From Bdellovibrionota bacterium (GTDB lineage: Bacteria; Bdellovibrionota; Bdellovibrionia; Bdellovibrionales; Bdellovibrionaceae): a stretch of 64,000 nucleotides of DNA. The position numbers were made by a program, and so were the translations under genes. The notes beneath the pieces are model-generated. The model saw only the letters and a list, made by a program, of their open reading frames with translations, had not been told where the DNA came from and searched no databases. Positions 55,584 to 63,452 of the stretch are shown piece after piece; position 1 is the stretch's first letter; each line of letters begins with the position of its first letter. Location of the stretch: assembly GCA_963170155.1 (NCBI GenBank), contig CAUJGP010000026.1:1-64000 (forward strand). The letters are read 5' to 3'.

Positions 55584-56321
55584 GTGAGTCCAACGAACAT
55601 TCGCTCGGACCATCAACAAAAAAACCCCTCCAATAGAAGCGGAAATTCATCTGCAAAGACATCTCGTTCAAAAGTGGGAGTGATTCGATTTCCAGGAACA
55701 AACTGTGATCGAGATGTATTTGAAGCTCTAGAGATGGTGGGATTGAACCCTGAATGGCTTTGGCATTTGGATCGTTTTGAAGCAAAAAAATACGCGGCCT
55801 TGATTTTGCCAGGTGGATTTAGCTTTGGTGATTATTTGAGGGCGGGAGCCTTGGCGTCTCGTTCTCCAGTGATGGATTCTGTGCGTGAAGCAGCTCAGTA
55901 TGGGATGCCTATTTTAGGAATTTGCAATGGCTTTCAAATTTTGTGTGAAAGTCATCTCTTGCCTGGGGCCTTGGTTAAAAATGCCAGCCTTCGCTTTCAG
56001 GATCAATGGGTGAATTTAAGGTTAGTCAACTCTCATCGTTCTTTTGGCGCGACTTTGCAACCAGGAGCTTCATTGGCGTTGCCCATTGCTCATGGTGAGG
56101 GGCGGTTTTATACGCCTTTAGATGAATTAAAGAGATTGTGGGATGCTCAGCAAATTTGGTTTACCTACTCAGAGAATCCCAATGGTTCTTTGCAGGATAT
56201 CGCAGGGGTGATGAATAAAGAGAAAAACGTGGTGGCTTTGATGCCACATCCAGAACGGGCCATGCAAGCTTGGATGGGATCGGAAGATGGTCGAATTATT
56301 TTTGAAACTCTTTTAGGCTAG
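55584..56321 (+). CDS. purQ: FGAM synthase glutaminase subunit PurQ
   Basis: Class I glutamine amidotransferase providing ammonia to PurL. The 245-residue protein has the nucleophile Cys in GICNGFQIL and the His-Glu pair in PHPERAM; PGTNCDRDV and PGGFSFGDYLRAG are typical of PurQ. It begins at GTG 55584 with GGGAGG six bases upstream. About 28 residues of Ser/Asn/Lys-rich extra sequence precede the conserved VGVIRFPG start, an N-terminal extension not usual in this family. Confidence 0.94.
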   Translation: MSPTNIRSDHQQKNPSNRSGNSSAKTSRSKVGVIRFPGTNCDRDVFEALEMVGLNPEWLWHLDRFEAKKYAALILPGGFSFGDYLRAGALASRSPVMDSVREAAQYGMPILGICNGFQILCESHLLPGALVKNASLRFQDQWVNLRLVNSHRSFGATLQPGASLALPIAHGEGRFYTPLDELKRLWDAQQIWFTYSENPNGSLQDIAGVMNKEKNVVALMPHPERAMQAWMGSEDGRIIFETLLG

Positions 56322-56338
56322 AAGGCGGAGAAAAACTT

Positions 56339-58573
56339 ATGGCAATCAATCAAAATGATTCGGAGTTAGAAAGAAAGCTAAAGCACTACCGAATGAGTTC
56401 TCTTGAGTATAAAAAAGCCTGCGAACTGGTGGGTCATCCCTTACAGGGGATCGAGTGGTCTTTATTCTCTGCTCTTTGGAGTGAGCATTGCAGTTATAAG
56501 AGTTCCAAAGTTCATCTTCGAAAGTTTTATAATAAAAATGCTCGGGTGCTCGAAGCCGAAGGAGAAAATGCCGGAGTGGTCGATCTAGGCGGTGGAGAAA
56601 GAGTGGTTTTTAAAATGGAAAGCCACAATCACCCCAGTTTTATCGAGCCTTACCAGGGAGCGGCTACAGGTGTTGGAGGAATTCTTCGCGATATTTTCAC
56701 AATGGGTGCGCGTCCTATCGCACTCGCTGATTATCTCTGCTTTGGAGATCCCAAGGCTCCACGGATGGAGTCTTTAGTCGATGGGGTTGTTCGTGGGATC
56801 GGAGGCTATGGAAATTGTGTTGGAGTTCCGACCGTGACAGGTCAAACACATTTTCATTCCAGTTATAATAATAATATTTTAGTGAATGCAATGGCCGTAG
56901 GCTTATTGAGACCTGGTGAGAAGGTTGCCCTCTCCAAAGCGAAAGGACCTGGTTATTGGGTTGTCTATGTGGGTGCGAAAACCGGAAAAGACGGTGTTCA
57001 CGGCGCCAGCATGGCGAGTGAGTCTTTTGATGCTGATTCTGAAAAGAAAAAACCAAATGTGCAAATCGGGGATCCCTATTTTGAAAAATTGTTAATTGAA
57101 TCTTGTTTAGAAGTCATTCAAAAAGATTTAGTGGTTTCCATTCAGGATATGGGTGCGGCGGGGTTAACGTCTTCTAGTTTCGAAATGGCTTCGAAAGGTC
57201 AAGTGGGAATGGAGTTGCACCTGGATAAGGTGCCACTGAGAGATTCTTCGATCACGCCTGAAGAAATTCTTCTTTCAGAAAGCCAAGAGCGGATGTTAAT
57301 GGTGGTTGAACCTCATCAATTCAAGGCCGTTGAAGCGGTCTTTGCGCACTGGGGTTTGGATGCGGCTGTCATTGGAACTGTTCTTGAGGAACGAAAGGTG
57401 CGGTTGATTTGGAAGTCCGAAGTCTTAGTAGAACTGGATCCTGATCTGTTAGTGGAGCAAGCGCCTCGGTATGAGAGACCTTTTGTGCCTTGGAAGTGGA
57501 AGAATCAATTATCCCCAAAACTTGAAAAGAATAATTTATCTGCTTTGAAGTATCGCTGGGGAACTCCGGATCAGGCCTCGCGTCATTTCATCACGCGACA
57601 GTACGATCAGCGAGTGGGTCTTAAAACGGTTCAAGATTGTGAATTTCCTGTGGCTTTAATGCGGCTTCCTGATTCTGAGCGCGGATTGGGGATGGCTGTG
57701 GGATGCCGACCAGAAGTAATGCGTTTGGATGCAAAGCTAGGAGCTTTCGACAGCATTGCTTATCCCGCGTTGCAAATGGCGGCTCAAGGGATCGAAACCA
57801 TTGCAATCACAGATTGTTTGAATTTTGGTAATCCCGAAAAAATCGAAATTATGAGTGAATTTGTTGCGAGCGTTGAAGCGATTAGTGAAATGGCGCAGGC
57901 TTTGGACGCACCCGTGGTGAGCGGCAATGTCAGTTTTTATAATGAAACTTTAGGACAAAACATTACATCGACTCCTGCAACAGGACTTGTGGGATTGCGG
58001 CCTACCATTTCTAATTTAAAATCTTCAACCTTTTTAACTCCCATGGCATGGGCCGGTTCTAAGAGCCCACTCTCTCAAGATCGTTCCTCAGAAAGTCAGG
58101 AATTCATAGAAGATGTTTATTTGATTTCTCTTCCTATGATTCAACATTCAGATCTGTGGGAAGATGCATCTCCTGTGTGGTCAGGAGAGTGGGACACTTC
58201 TCGAGTCGTTGAGTTTATTCGCAATACACGCACGCTGGCTCTCCGCTCTGAAGTGGGGGGGCTACGAGTGGTGGGGTCTCAAGGAATTATGACCAGTTTA
58301 ATGCGTATGAGTTTAGATGGGATGGGTTTTTTAGGTGAAGACCTTTCTCGCTGGGAAACTCAGCCAGGTCTTTTTTACCAGTTAATTGTTACGGGACATC
58401 GGCTTTCAACTGTGATAAAGGAGTCCTACTCATCCTCTCTTCAAGTAGAGGTTTTAAAATTGGGAGTGACTCAAAAAGAATTTTTTACAGTGGGTCAGAG
58501 ATCAATTGCGGTGAGTGAATTGAAACTAACTTTTGAAAAAGCGTGGGGGAAACACTTTGAAAACCTGGCGTGA
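56339..58573 (+). CDS. purL: FGAM synthase large subunit PurL (short type)
   Basis: Catalytic subunit converting FGAR to FGAM with ammonia from PurQ. At 744 residues it is the short form that needs PurS and PurQ, both just upstream. Motifs include WSEHCSYKSS, KMESHNHPSFIEPYQGAATGVGG, the DMGAAGLTSSS ATP-binding block, and SGNVSFYNET. AGGCGGAG precedes the ATG. The last 17 bases overlap the purF start. Confidence 0.96.
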   Translation: MAINQNDSELERKLKHYRMSSLEYKKACELVGHPLQGIEWSLFSALWSEHCSYKSSKVHLRKFYNKNARVLEAEGENAGVVDLGGGERVVFKMESHNHPSFIEPYQGAATGVGGILRDIFTMGARPIALADYLCFGDPKAPRMESLVDGVVRGIGGYGNCVGVPTVTGQTHFHSSYNNNILVNAMAVGLLRPGEKVALSKAKGPGYWVVYVGAKTGKDGVHGASMASESFDADSEKKKPNVQIGDPYFEKLLIESCLEVIQKDLVVSIQDMGAAGLTSSSFEMASKGQVGMELHLDKVPLRDSSITPEEILLSESQERMLMVVEPHQFKAVEAVFAHWGLDAAVIGTVLEERKVRLIWKSEVLVELDPDLLVEQAPRYERPFVPWKWKNQLSPKLEKNNLSALKYRWGTPDQASRHFITRQYDQRVGLKTVQDCEFPVALMRLPDSERGLGMAVGCRPEVMRLDAKLGAFDSIAYPALQMAAQGIETIAITDCLNFGNPEKIEIMSEFVASVEAISEMAQALDAPVVSGNVSFYNETLGQNITSTPATGLVGLRPTISNLKSSTFLTPMAWAGSKSPLSQDRSSESQEFIEDVYLISLPMIQHSDLWEDASPVWSGEWDTSRVVEFIRNTRTLALRSEVGGLRVVGSQGIMTSLMRMSLDGMGFLGEDLSRWETQPGLFYQLIVTGHRLSTVIKESYSSSLQVEVLKLGVTQKEFFTVGQRSIAVSELKLTFEKAWGKHFENLA

Positions 58574-59954
58574 AGAGTGTGCGGTTATTGGAATTTGGAA
58601 TCATGAAGAGGCCTCTCGCCTTGCTTACTTGGGTTTATTTGCCATGCAACACCGTGGTCAAGAGTCGGCGGGAGTGGTGTCTCTCCATGAAAATCATCAT
58701 ATTCACCACAAAGGACTTGGCTTGGTGGGAGATGTCTTTTCTGAACCTGACTTGATTCGACTCAAGGGGGCGGCTGCGGTTGGGCATGCTCGTTACTCAA
58801 CAACAGGACAAAACTTACTGACCAATGCTCAGCCCATCACGGCGCAGTTGTTAAATGGTCCTTTAGCTGTGGCTCATAATGGAAATTTGATCAACGCTCA
58901 TGAGTTGCGTGAGAAGTTGCAAAAAGAAGGAAGTATTTTTCAAGGGACTAACGATACAGAAGTTTTAATGCACTTGTTATCACGGCATCCTAGCAATGAC
59001 CTCATAAAAGCGTTGCAAGATTCCGTAGTTCAATTAGAAGGGGCTTTTAGTTTTGTAGTGATGAGCCATGATCGCTTGGTGGCGATTCGTGATCCTTATG
59101 GATTTCGCCCTCTGGTCTTGGGGAAAAAGAAAAATGCAGCCGGAGAGTGGGCTTATGTGCTCGCTTCTGAAACCTGTGCCTTTGATCTGATTGGAGCCCA
59201 GTTTGTCAGAGAGATTGAGCCCGGTGAAATCTTTTGGGTGGATCAGCAAGGTGAACATCAACTGATGATGGATCGAAAAGTTTCAAGAAAAGCTCGATGC
59301 ATTTTTGAACATGTTTATTTCGCGCGTCCTGATTCTGTGGTTTTTGGTCATAGCGTTTATGAATCAAGAAAAAGCTTTGGTCGCTATTTAGCCAAAGAGA
59401 ATAAGGTGGAGGCCGACATTGTTGTGCCTGTTCCGGATAGTGGTGTTCCTGCGGCGATTGGTTATAGCTTAGAGAGTGGTATTCCTTTTGAGTTGGGGAT
59501 TATTCGCAATCATTATGTGGGACGAACCTTTATTCAGCCTCAACAAAGCATCCGTAGTTTTGGTGTCAAAATTAAGTTGAACCCTCAATCCGCTGTTTTG
59601 CAGGGCAAGCGTGTGATTGTCATTGATGATTCTTTGGTACGAGGAACCACTTCAAATAAAATTATTGGACTTATCCGAGCTGCCGGAGCTAAAGAAGTCC
59701 ATATGAGGATCGCAGCGCCTCCCACCATCAACCCTTGTTACTATGGGGTAGACACTCCTCATAAATCTCAATTGATAGCCTCTCATCAGTCCGTTGAAGA
59801 AATCAGAAAGTTTATTGATGCGGATTCGCTGACGTATTTGTCTTTGGAAGGTCTCTTTGCGGCGATGAAAGCAAAGTCAGACAGTTTTTGTGCCGCTTGT
59901 TTTGATGGAAATTATCCTACGCCTTTGCATGGTTTGGATCGGATTTCTCCTTAA
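58557..59954 (+). CDS. purF: Glutamine phosphoribosylpyrophosphate amidotransferase
   Basis: First committed step of purine synthesis: PRPP + glutamine to phosphoribosylamine. Start chosen at TTG 58557, seven bases after GGGGG, which gives MKTWREE before the catalytic cysteine (Cys8), so a short propeptide must be cleaved. The PRPP loop is VIVIDDSLVRGTT. Four cysteines (RCIFEH, NPCYYG, and FCAAC) match the [4Fe-4S] cluster of the Bacillus-type enzyme, absent from E. coli PurF. The first gene of the pathway is thus the last in the operon. purD, purH and purK/E are not in the window. Confidence 0.95.
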   Translation: MKTWREECAVIGIWNHEEASRLAYLGLFAMQHRGQESAGVVSLHENHHIHHKGLGLVGDVFSEPDLIRLKGAAAVGHARYSTTGQNLLTNAQPITAQLLNGPLAVAHNGNLINAHELREKLQKEGSIFQGTNDTEVLMHLLSRHPSNDLIKALQDSVVQLEGAFSFVVMSHDRLVAIRDPYGFRPLVLGKKKNAAGEWAYVLASETCAFDLIGAQFVREIEPGEIFWVDQQGEHQLMMDRKVSRKARCIFEHVYFARPDSVVFGHSVYESRKSFGRYLAKENKVEADIVVPVPDSGVPAAIGYSLESGIPFELGIIRNHYVGRTFIQPQQSIRSFGVKIKLNPQSAVLQGKRVIVIDDSLVRGTTSNKIIGLIRAAGAKEVHMRIAAPPTINPCYYGVDTPHKSQLIASHQSVEEIRKFIDADSLTYLSLEGLFAAMKAKSDSFCAACFDGNYPTPLHGLDRISP

Positions 59955-60111
59955 TGGCTCGGTGTCGCGAAAGTGAAAACAGATTTTGTTGTCTTGCTCA
60001 AACCTCATTCCAGCGTCGTTAGAGCGTGTTTGAAATAGGTATTGAGTGTGATTCTGGAGATCATTTTCAATCGGGACCGCAACAATTTATAATTTTTAAT
60101 CGAGGTTGAGT

Positions 60112-60888
60112 ATGTTCGTTGATTTTGAACATCCGTTAGCAGTTAAAATCAGAAAACAGATTGTGCAGGCTTTGAGTGAGTTCTCAATGTTAGAGACTCA
60201 TGATCGGCTGATGGTATGCGTTTCGGGAGGGAAAGACTCCAGTATCTTGTTGGCGCTGTTAACGGAAATAAAAAAAAGAAGTCCGTTCCCTTTTGATTTT
60301 GAAGCTGTAATTTTGGATCAAAAACAACCGGGCTTTCAAGTGCAAGAATTCAAAAATTGGGTGGGATCTTTGAATGTGCCCCTCACGGTTTTGCAAAAAG
60401 ACACTTATTCCATTGTGAAAGAGAAAATTACGGATGGTGTTTATTGCTCTTTGTGTTCAAGGCTTCGTCGAGGAATTCTTTACAATCATGCCGAGCGAGA
60501 GGGTTTTACCAAGCTGGCATTGGGGCATCATCGTGATGATCTGATTGAAACTTATTTATTGAATTTGTTTTTTACCGGCAGGACAGCTTCTATGCCTCCG
60601 AAACTTCGCTCTGATGATGGAAGAAATATTTTAATTCGCCCTATGGCCTACGTTGCGGAGAGTGATATTGAATTACTAGCGCAGGTGTGGAAGATGCCGA
60701 TTATTCCCTGTAATCTTTGTGGATCTCAGGATGGGATGCGACGTCAGCGCATTAAGAAGCTCCTTACTCAGTTGGAAATTGAGATTCCAGAAATCCGTCA
60801 CTCTATGCTTGCTGCATTAGGGAATGTTCATAACTCTCAAATGTTGGATAAAAAACTTTGGGATTTTTCTCTTTTAGAAAGGCCATAG
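60112..60888 (+). CDS. ttcA: tRNA 2-thiocytidine biosynthesis protein TtcA
   Basis: Thiolates cytidine 32 of tRNAs with ATP activation and an iron-sulphur cluster. The 258-residue protein has the PP-loop SGGKDSS (near 37-43), CSLC (near 120), and CNLCGSQ (near 203), and the GHHRDDLIET motif. Start chosen at ATG 60112 with GAGG six bases upstream; an in-frame TTG six bases earlier is less likely. It follows purF by 157 bases with no gene between. Confidence 0.93.
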   Translation: MFVDFEHPLAVKIRKQIVQALSEFSMLETHDRLMVCVSGGKDSSILLALLTEIKKRSPFPFDFEAVILDQKQPGFQVQEFKNWVGSLNVPLTVLQKDTYSIVKEKITDGVYCSLCSRLRRGILYNHAEREGFTKLALGHHRDDLIETYLLNLFFTGRTASMPPKLRSDDGRNILIRPMAYVAESDIELLAQVWKMPIIPCNLCGSQDGMRRQRIKKLLTQLEIEIPEIRHSMLAALGNVHNSQMLDKKLWDFSLLERP

Positions 60889-60908
60889 TCTTTACAGGAA
60901 ATAATTCT

Positions 60909-60940
60909 CCAAAATAATTTATTTTGGCATTTACTTTGCT
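60909..60940 (+). promoter_or_regulatory. Sigma-54-type promoter overlapping a 19-base palindrome
   Basis: TGGCATTTACTTTGCT (60925-60940) has the invariant GG and GC of a -24/-12 promoter exactly 12 bases apart. The perfect palindrome CCAAAATAATTTATTTTGG (60909-60927) ends in the -24 GG. It could be an operator or, as a hairpin, a weak end for the ttcA mRNA. The next gene starts at 60998. Confidence 0.5.
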
Positions 60941-60997
60941 AATTAGCGATTGGAAAAGTGTCATAATGATACTTCATTCTAACATAAGGGGGAGTTT

Positions 60998-61624
60998 ATG
61001 AATTTTATTTCATCATCATTCATTTCCATATTTGCTTGTACATTTATAGGTTTAAGCTCATGGGGTTTTGAGTCAACAGAAGCCGCTACTGCTAACGAAA
61101 TTGAGGCCTCTGAATATAGTGATGTGCTTGCGGGAGATTATTTATTGGGCGATTTTAACGTGAGTGGTGGCAATTTTACACTCGATCGCGGACGCGGTGG
61201 CCATGATCGAGGAAGAGATCGATACAATCCGCCAAGAAGAGGTGGTGGTCATTACCCTCCTCCAAGAGATGGGCGACGTGATAGAGATCATGATCGCGGA
61301 CGTGGTGGCGATTATTATCCTCCAGGACGAGGTGGACATGATCGTGGCGGTGGTGGCCGAGGTGGTGACTATTATCCTCCTCCAGGCCGAGGATCTTATG
61401 GTGACTGTGGCAGTCAATCCGTGACCTTATTGTGTAAGGTCAATCGCTCTCAACAATATGTTACGGCTTATACAAACTGTGGTTATGGTCGAGAAGGATC
61501 CATTTGTTACAGCGTTCAGACTCCTGGCTACTACCAAGAGGACATGCGAGTTGCATTCCGATGTGAAAGAGGTGTGTGGACTTGGGTCTTGGGTCAAAAT
61601 GGAATGTGTAAATTGCGTTATTAG
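60998..61624 (+). CDS. Secreted Gly/Arg/Asp-rich protein with six-cysteine C-terminal domain
   Basis: The 208-residue protein has a signal peptide (hydrophobic 7-22, cleavage near EAATA). Residues 63-133 are low complexity: repeated RGG, GHDRG, and GGDYYPPGRG units, a highly charged, Pro/Tyr-containing, probably disordered linker. The last 75 residues hold six cysteines (137, 146, 161, 170, 189, 204), suggesting three disulphides. I do not recognise the family. GGGGGAG lies five bases before the ATG; a sigma-54-type promoter precedes it. It may be a matrix, adhesin or surface protein; this is inference. Tandem terminators follow. Confidence 0.65.
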   Translation: MNFISSSFISIFACTFIGLSSWGFESTEAATANEIEASEYSDVLAGDYLLGDFNVSGGNFTLDRGRGGHDRGRDRYNPPRRGGGHYPPPRDGRRDRDHDRGRGGDYYPPGRGGHDRGGGGRGGDYYPPPGRGSYGDCGSQSVTLLCKVNRSQQYVTAYTNCGYGREGSICYSVQTPGYYQEDMRVAFRCERGVWTWVLGQNGMCKLRY

Positions 61625-61760
61625 TTTTAAAGAGAACACTTTGGATTTGCTCTGTGGAGTTTAGATTCAATTGAACTCAGAGCAAATCAAAATTACAAGA
61701 GTAAGAACGTGTAACAAAATGACATAGTTTAATTTTGTAGTTTTATGAGATCATATTGTA

Positions 61761-61800
61761 AAAAAGCCTTCACTTTTGATTACAGGGTGAAGGCTTTTTT
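61761..61800. terminator. Strong bidirectional terminator
   Basis: GCCTTCAC (61766-61773), 13-base loop, GTGAAGGC (61787-61794), flanked by A5 and T6. It serves the plus-strand secreted protein gene and probably also the convergent lipoprotein gene. Confidence 0.85.
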
Positions 61801-61823
61801 ATTCCTGAAGAACCATTTTTAGG

Positions 61824-61850
61824 AAGTGCCAAGAGGCACTTTGTTTTTAT
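61824..61850 (+). terminator. Second terminator hairpin
   Basis: AAGTGCC (61824-61830), loop AAGA, GGCACTT (61835-61841), followed by GTTTTTATT. A backup terminator on the plus strand just beyond the first. Confidence 0.65.
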
Positions 61851-61867
61851 TAAAATCAAATTTTTTT

Positions 61868-63097
61868 CTAAAGAGCGATTGTTTTAAGTTCAGTAATTCG
61901 CCTTTTGACATCTTCTGGAATATTGACACCACCTGTTCCACTAAAACCTGAAACGGTGCTGGCTTGGAATTTTTCAAAACATTTCTTGGAAATTTCAGTG
62001 TGGGGAGATGTTCGAATGCATAACTCATAATAGTCTTCATTCATCGACCAGGCTCCTATTTCACCAATGTTCTCATAAATAAAACCGAGTTGGAGGAGTG
62101 CTTCTGCTTTAATCGCAGGAGTTTGATCCTTTGTTAAAAACTGGTGTAGAAGGCTGGCGGCTCGAAGATATTCAACAGTCCCTCCCTCACCCCGGGAATC
62201 CTTTTGAAAAAGATCGGCTTGCTTGACCATCTGCTCTGCCGTTGCGAGATTCACTGAGGGTTTTATTTTTCGGTTCCAGTCTTCAACGGATTTTTGCCAA
62301 AAAGGTAAAGGACGTTTGATAAAGAGGGGAAGATTTTTATTTTGACTTAGCAACTTAAGAAATTGTTGGGTGTTTTTAGCATCATTTTGATAACGAACAT
62401 TAATGATCAGTCCCATTTGAACGAGTTTTTGCCACTCCACAATAGACAATTGGCTTCCATCTTTAACAGCTACTGTGATTTCTTTCATAGCATCATCAAA
62501 GTAACGACTGGCAATGAGAAACTGAACTTTTTCTACGATAGCGACTTTTTGAAGGGAGTTGATAAATTGAGGCTGCGCGAGTGCTGGCCCTACATTGGTT
62601 CGAGTGTGGCATTGAAAGCATTGAGCAAGAGCACTTTTAAAAGTAGTTCTTGCAAATTCTGTGTGGCCTGTTTCAAAAGATTCTAGCGACAATTTTAAAT
62701 TGTCTTCAAATCGTTTGCCAATCAGTTTTAGCGAAGGGTCTTGATCGGGCGCAATGGTATGTTCATTGATATTTTGAGCAATTCGCTTTAATTCAGCTAT
62801 TTTTGACTGAAATATTTTTTTTTCAGCACCTTTGATGGTGGGATCAGTGAGTGCTGGAAGTAGGTCTAAAAGATTCTGAGTGAGTTGTTGCATGAGGAGG
62901 GGCCAGGAATAAACGCGAGAAGATGAAGACGTCTCTTGAGCGGTCGCAGTGTTCGAATCCAAGGCTCCTTCTTGTTTCTGGGTTTTCGCAGATTGACAAG
63001 CGAGAGCAAACTGAAAAGTGACTCCGAGAACTAATGCCATTTTTCCGCATTTTAAAATTCGATTATAAATAAGACTCATTTGATTATTTGCTTTCAT
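61868..63097 (-). CDS. Lipoprotein with single c-type haem motif
   Basis: The 409-residue protein has a lipoprotein signal ending FALA-Cys34, a Ser/Thr/Gln-rich linker (35-62), a four-helix-like domain with one CFQCH haem motif (160-164), and a helical TPR-like C-terminal half (about 190-390; ALLQLGFIYENIGE). The helical domain with CxxCH near its end recalls small cytochrome c'-like proteins. Such a protein could carry electrons or sense redox at the outer membrane. Start chosen at ATG 63097 with AGGGG five bases upstream; a longer frame to 63181 lacks a ribosome site. A short transcription unit with its own terminator lies upstream. Confidence 0.65.
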   Translation of the reverse strand: MKANNQMSLIYNRILKCGKMALVLGVTFQFALACQSAKTQKQEGALDSNTATAQETSSSSRVYSWPLLMQQLTQNLLDLLPALTDPTIKGAEKKIFQSKIAELKRIAQNINEHTIAPDQDPSLKLIGKRFEDNLKLSLESFETGHTEFARTTFKSALAQCFQCHTRTNVGPALAQPQFINSLQKVAIVEKVQFLIASRYFDDAMKEITVAVKDGSQLSIVEWQKLVQMGLIINVRYQNDAKNTQQFLKLLSQNKNLPLFIKRPLPFWQKSVEDWNRKIKPSVNLATAEQMVKQADLFQKDSRGEGGTVEYLRAASLLHQFLTKDQTPAIKAEALLQLGFIYENIGEIGAWSMNEDYYELCIRTSPHTEISKKCFEKFQASTVSGFSGTGGVNIPEDVKRRITELKTIAL

Positions 63098-63216
63098 ATA
63101 AACCCCTGTTGTTATTCTAACTTTAAGTTTTGGTCCTATTGAGTCAACAGACTTTTCTAAAATTTTCTGTTTTCTTTTCATGACGATGACAATAAGGATT
63201 TCTTATCAAATCCAAT

Positions 63217-63288
63217 GAAAAAGCCCCCTAGGAGGGGGCCTTAAGAAAGCAACATTGACAACATGGATGATGGCTCCTTTGTTGACAC
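63217..63288 (-). ncRNA. Candidate small RNA or attenuated leader of about 70 nt
   Basis: On the minus strand TTGACC (63318-63323) and TATCCT (63295-63300) are exactly 17 bases apart, giving a start near 63288. The RNA would contain a stem TG-T-CAACA / TGTTG-T-CA with AAGGAG in its loop, then a 7-codon ORF (63241-63264, MLSMLLS) whose ATG lies nine bases after AAAGGAG. It ends in the terminator GCCCCC-TCCTA-GGGGGC-TTTTT (63239-63218). Both ends are defined, so a discrete short RNA is likely. Confidence 0.5.
63218..63239 (-). terminator. Strong intrinsic terminator
   Basis: GCCCCC (63234-63239 on this strand), loop TCCTA, GGGGGC, followed by TTTTTC. It lies between the promoter at 63295-63323 and the lipoprotein gene, and more than 200 bases past the stop of the 63453 gene. 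Confidence 0.85.
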
Positions 63289-63452
63289 CAGATTAGGATA
63301 ATTATCTCCTGAGGTCAGGTCAAAGAACTTTAAAATCATAATGTGGACTAGGGCATTAAGACTATGGTCTAGTTTGGTGAATTCATCACATGAATGATTA
63401 CATTCAGGGTATGAGGGACGCCAAACTCACTTATTTTTGTTTTATTCTTTAT

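Larger units (their letters stand above)
63098..63452. other. Intergenic region holding a short transcription unit
   Basis: 355 bases between two minus-strand genes. It contains a promoter-like pair, a 7-codon ORF and a terminator, described separately. Outside this, nothing is recognised. Confidence 0.5.

Noticed and set aside
61164-61390. Short direct repeats suggesting a CRISPR array
   Set aside because: They are in-frame RGG/GDYYPP coding repeats of unequal length, without spacers.
61142-61424. ORFs in other frames across the Gly/Arg-rich segment, Thr/Ile/Ser or Val/Ile-rich
   Set aside because: Repeat shadows of the real gene, which has a signal peptide, ribosome site and disulphide domain.
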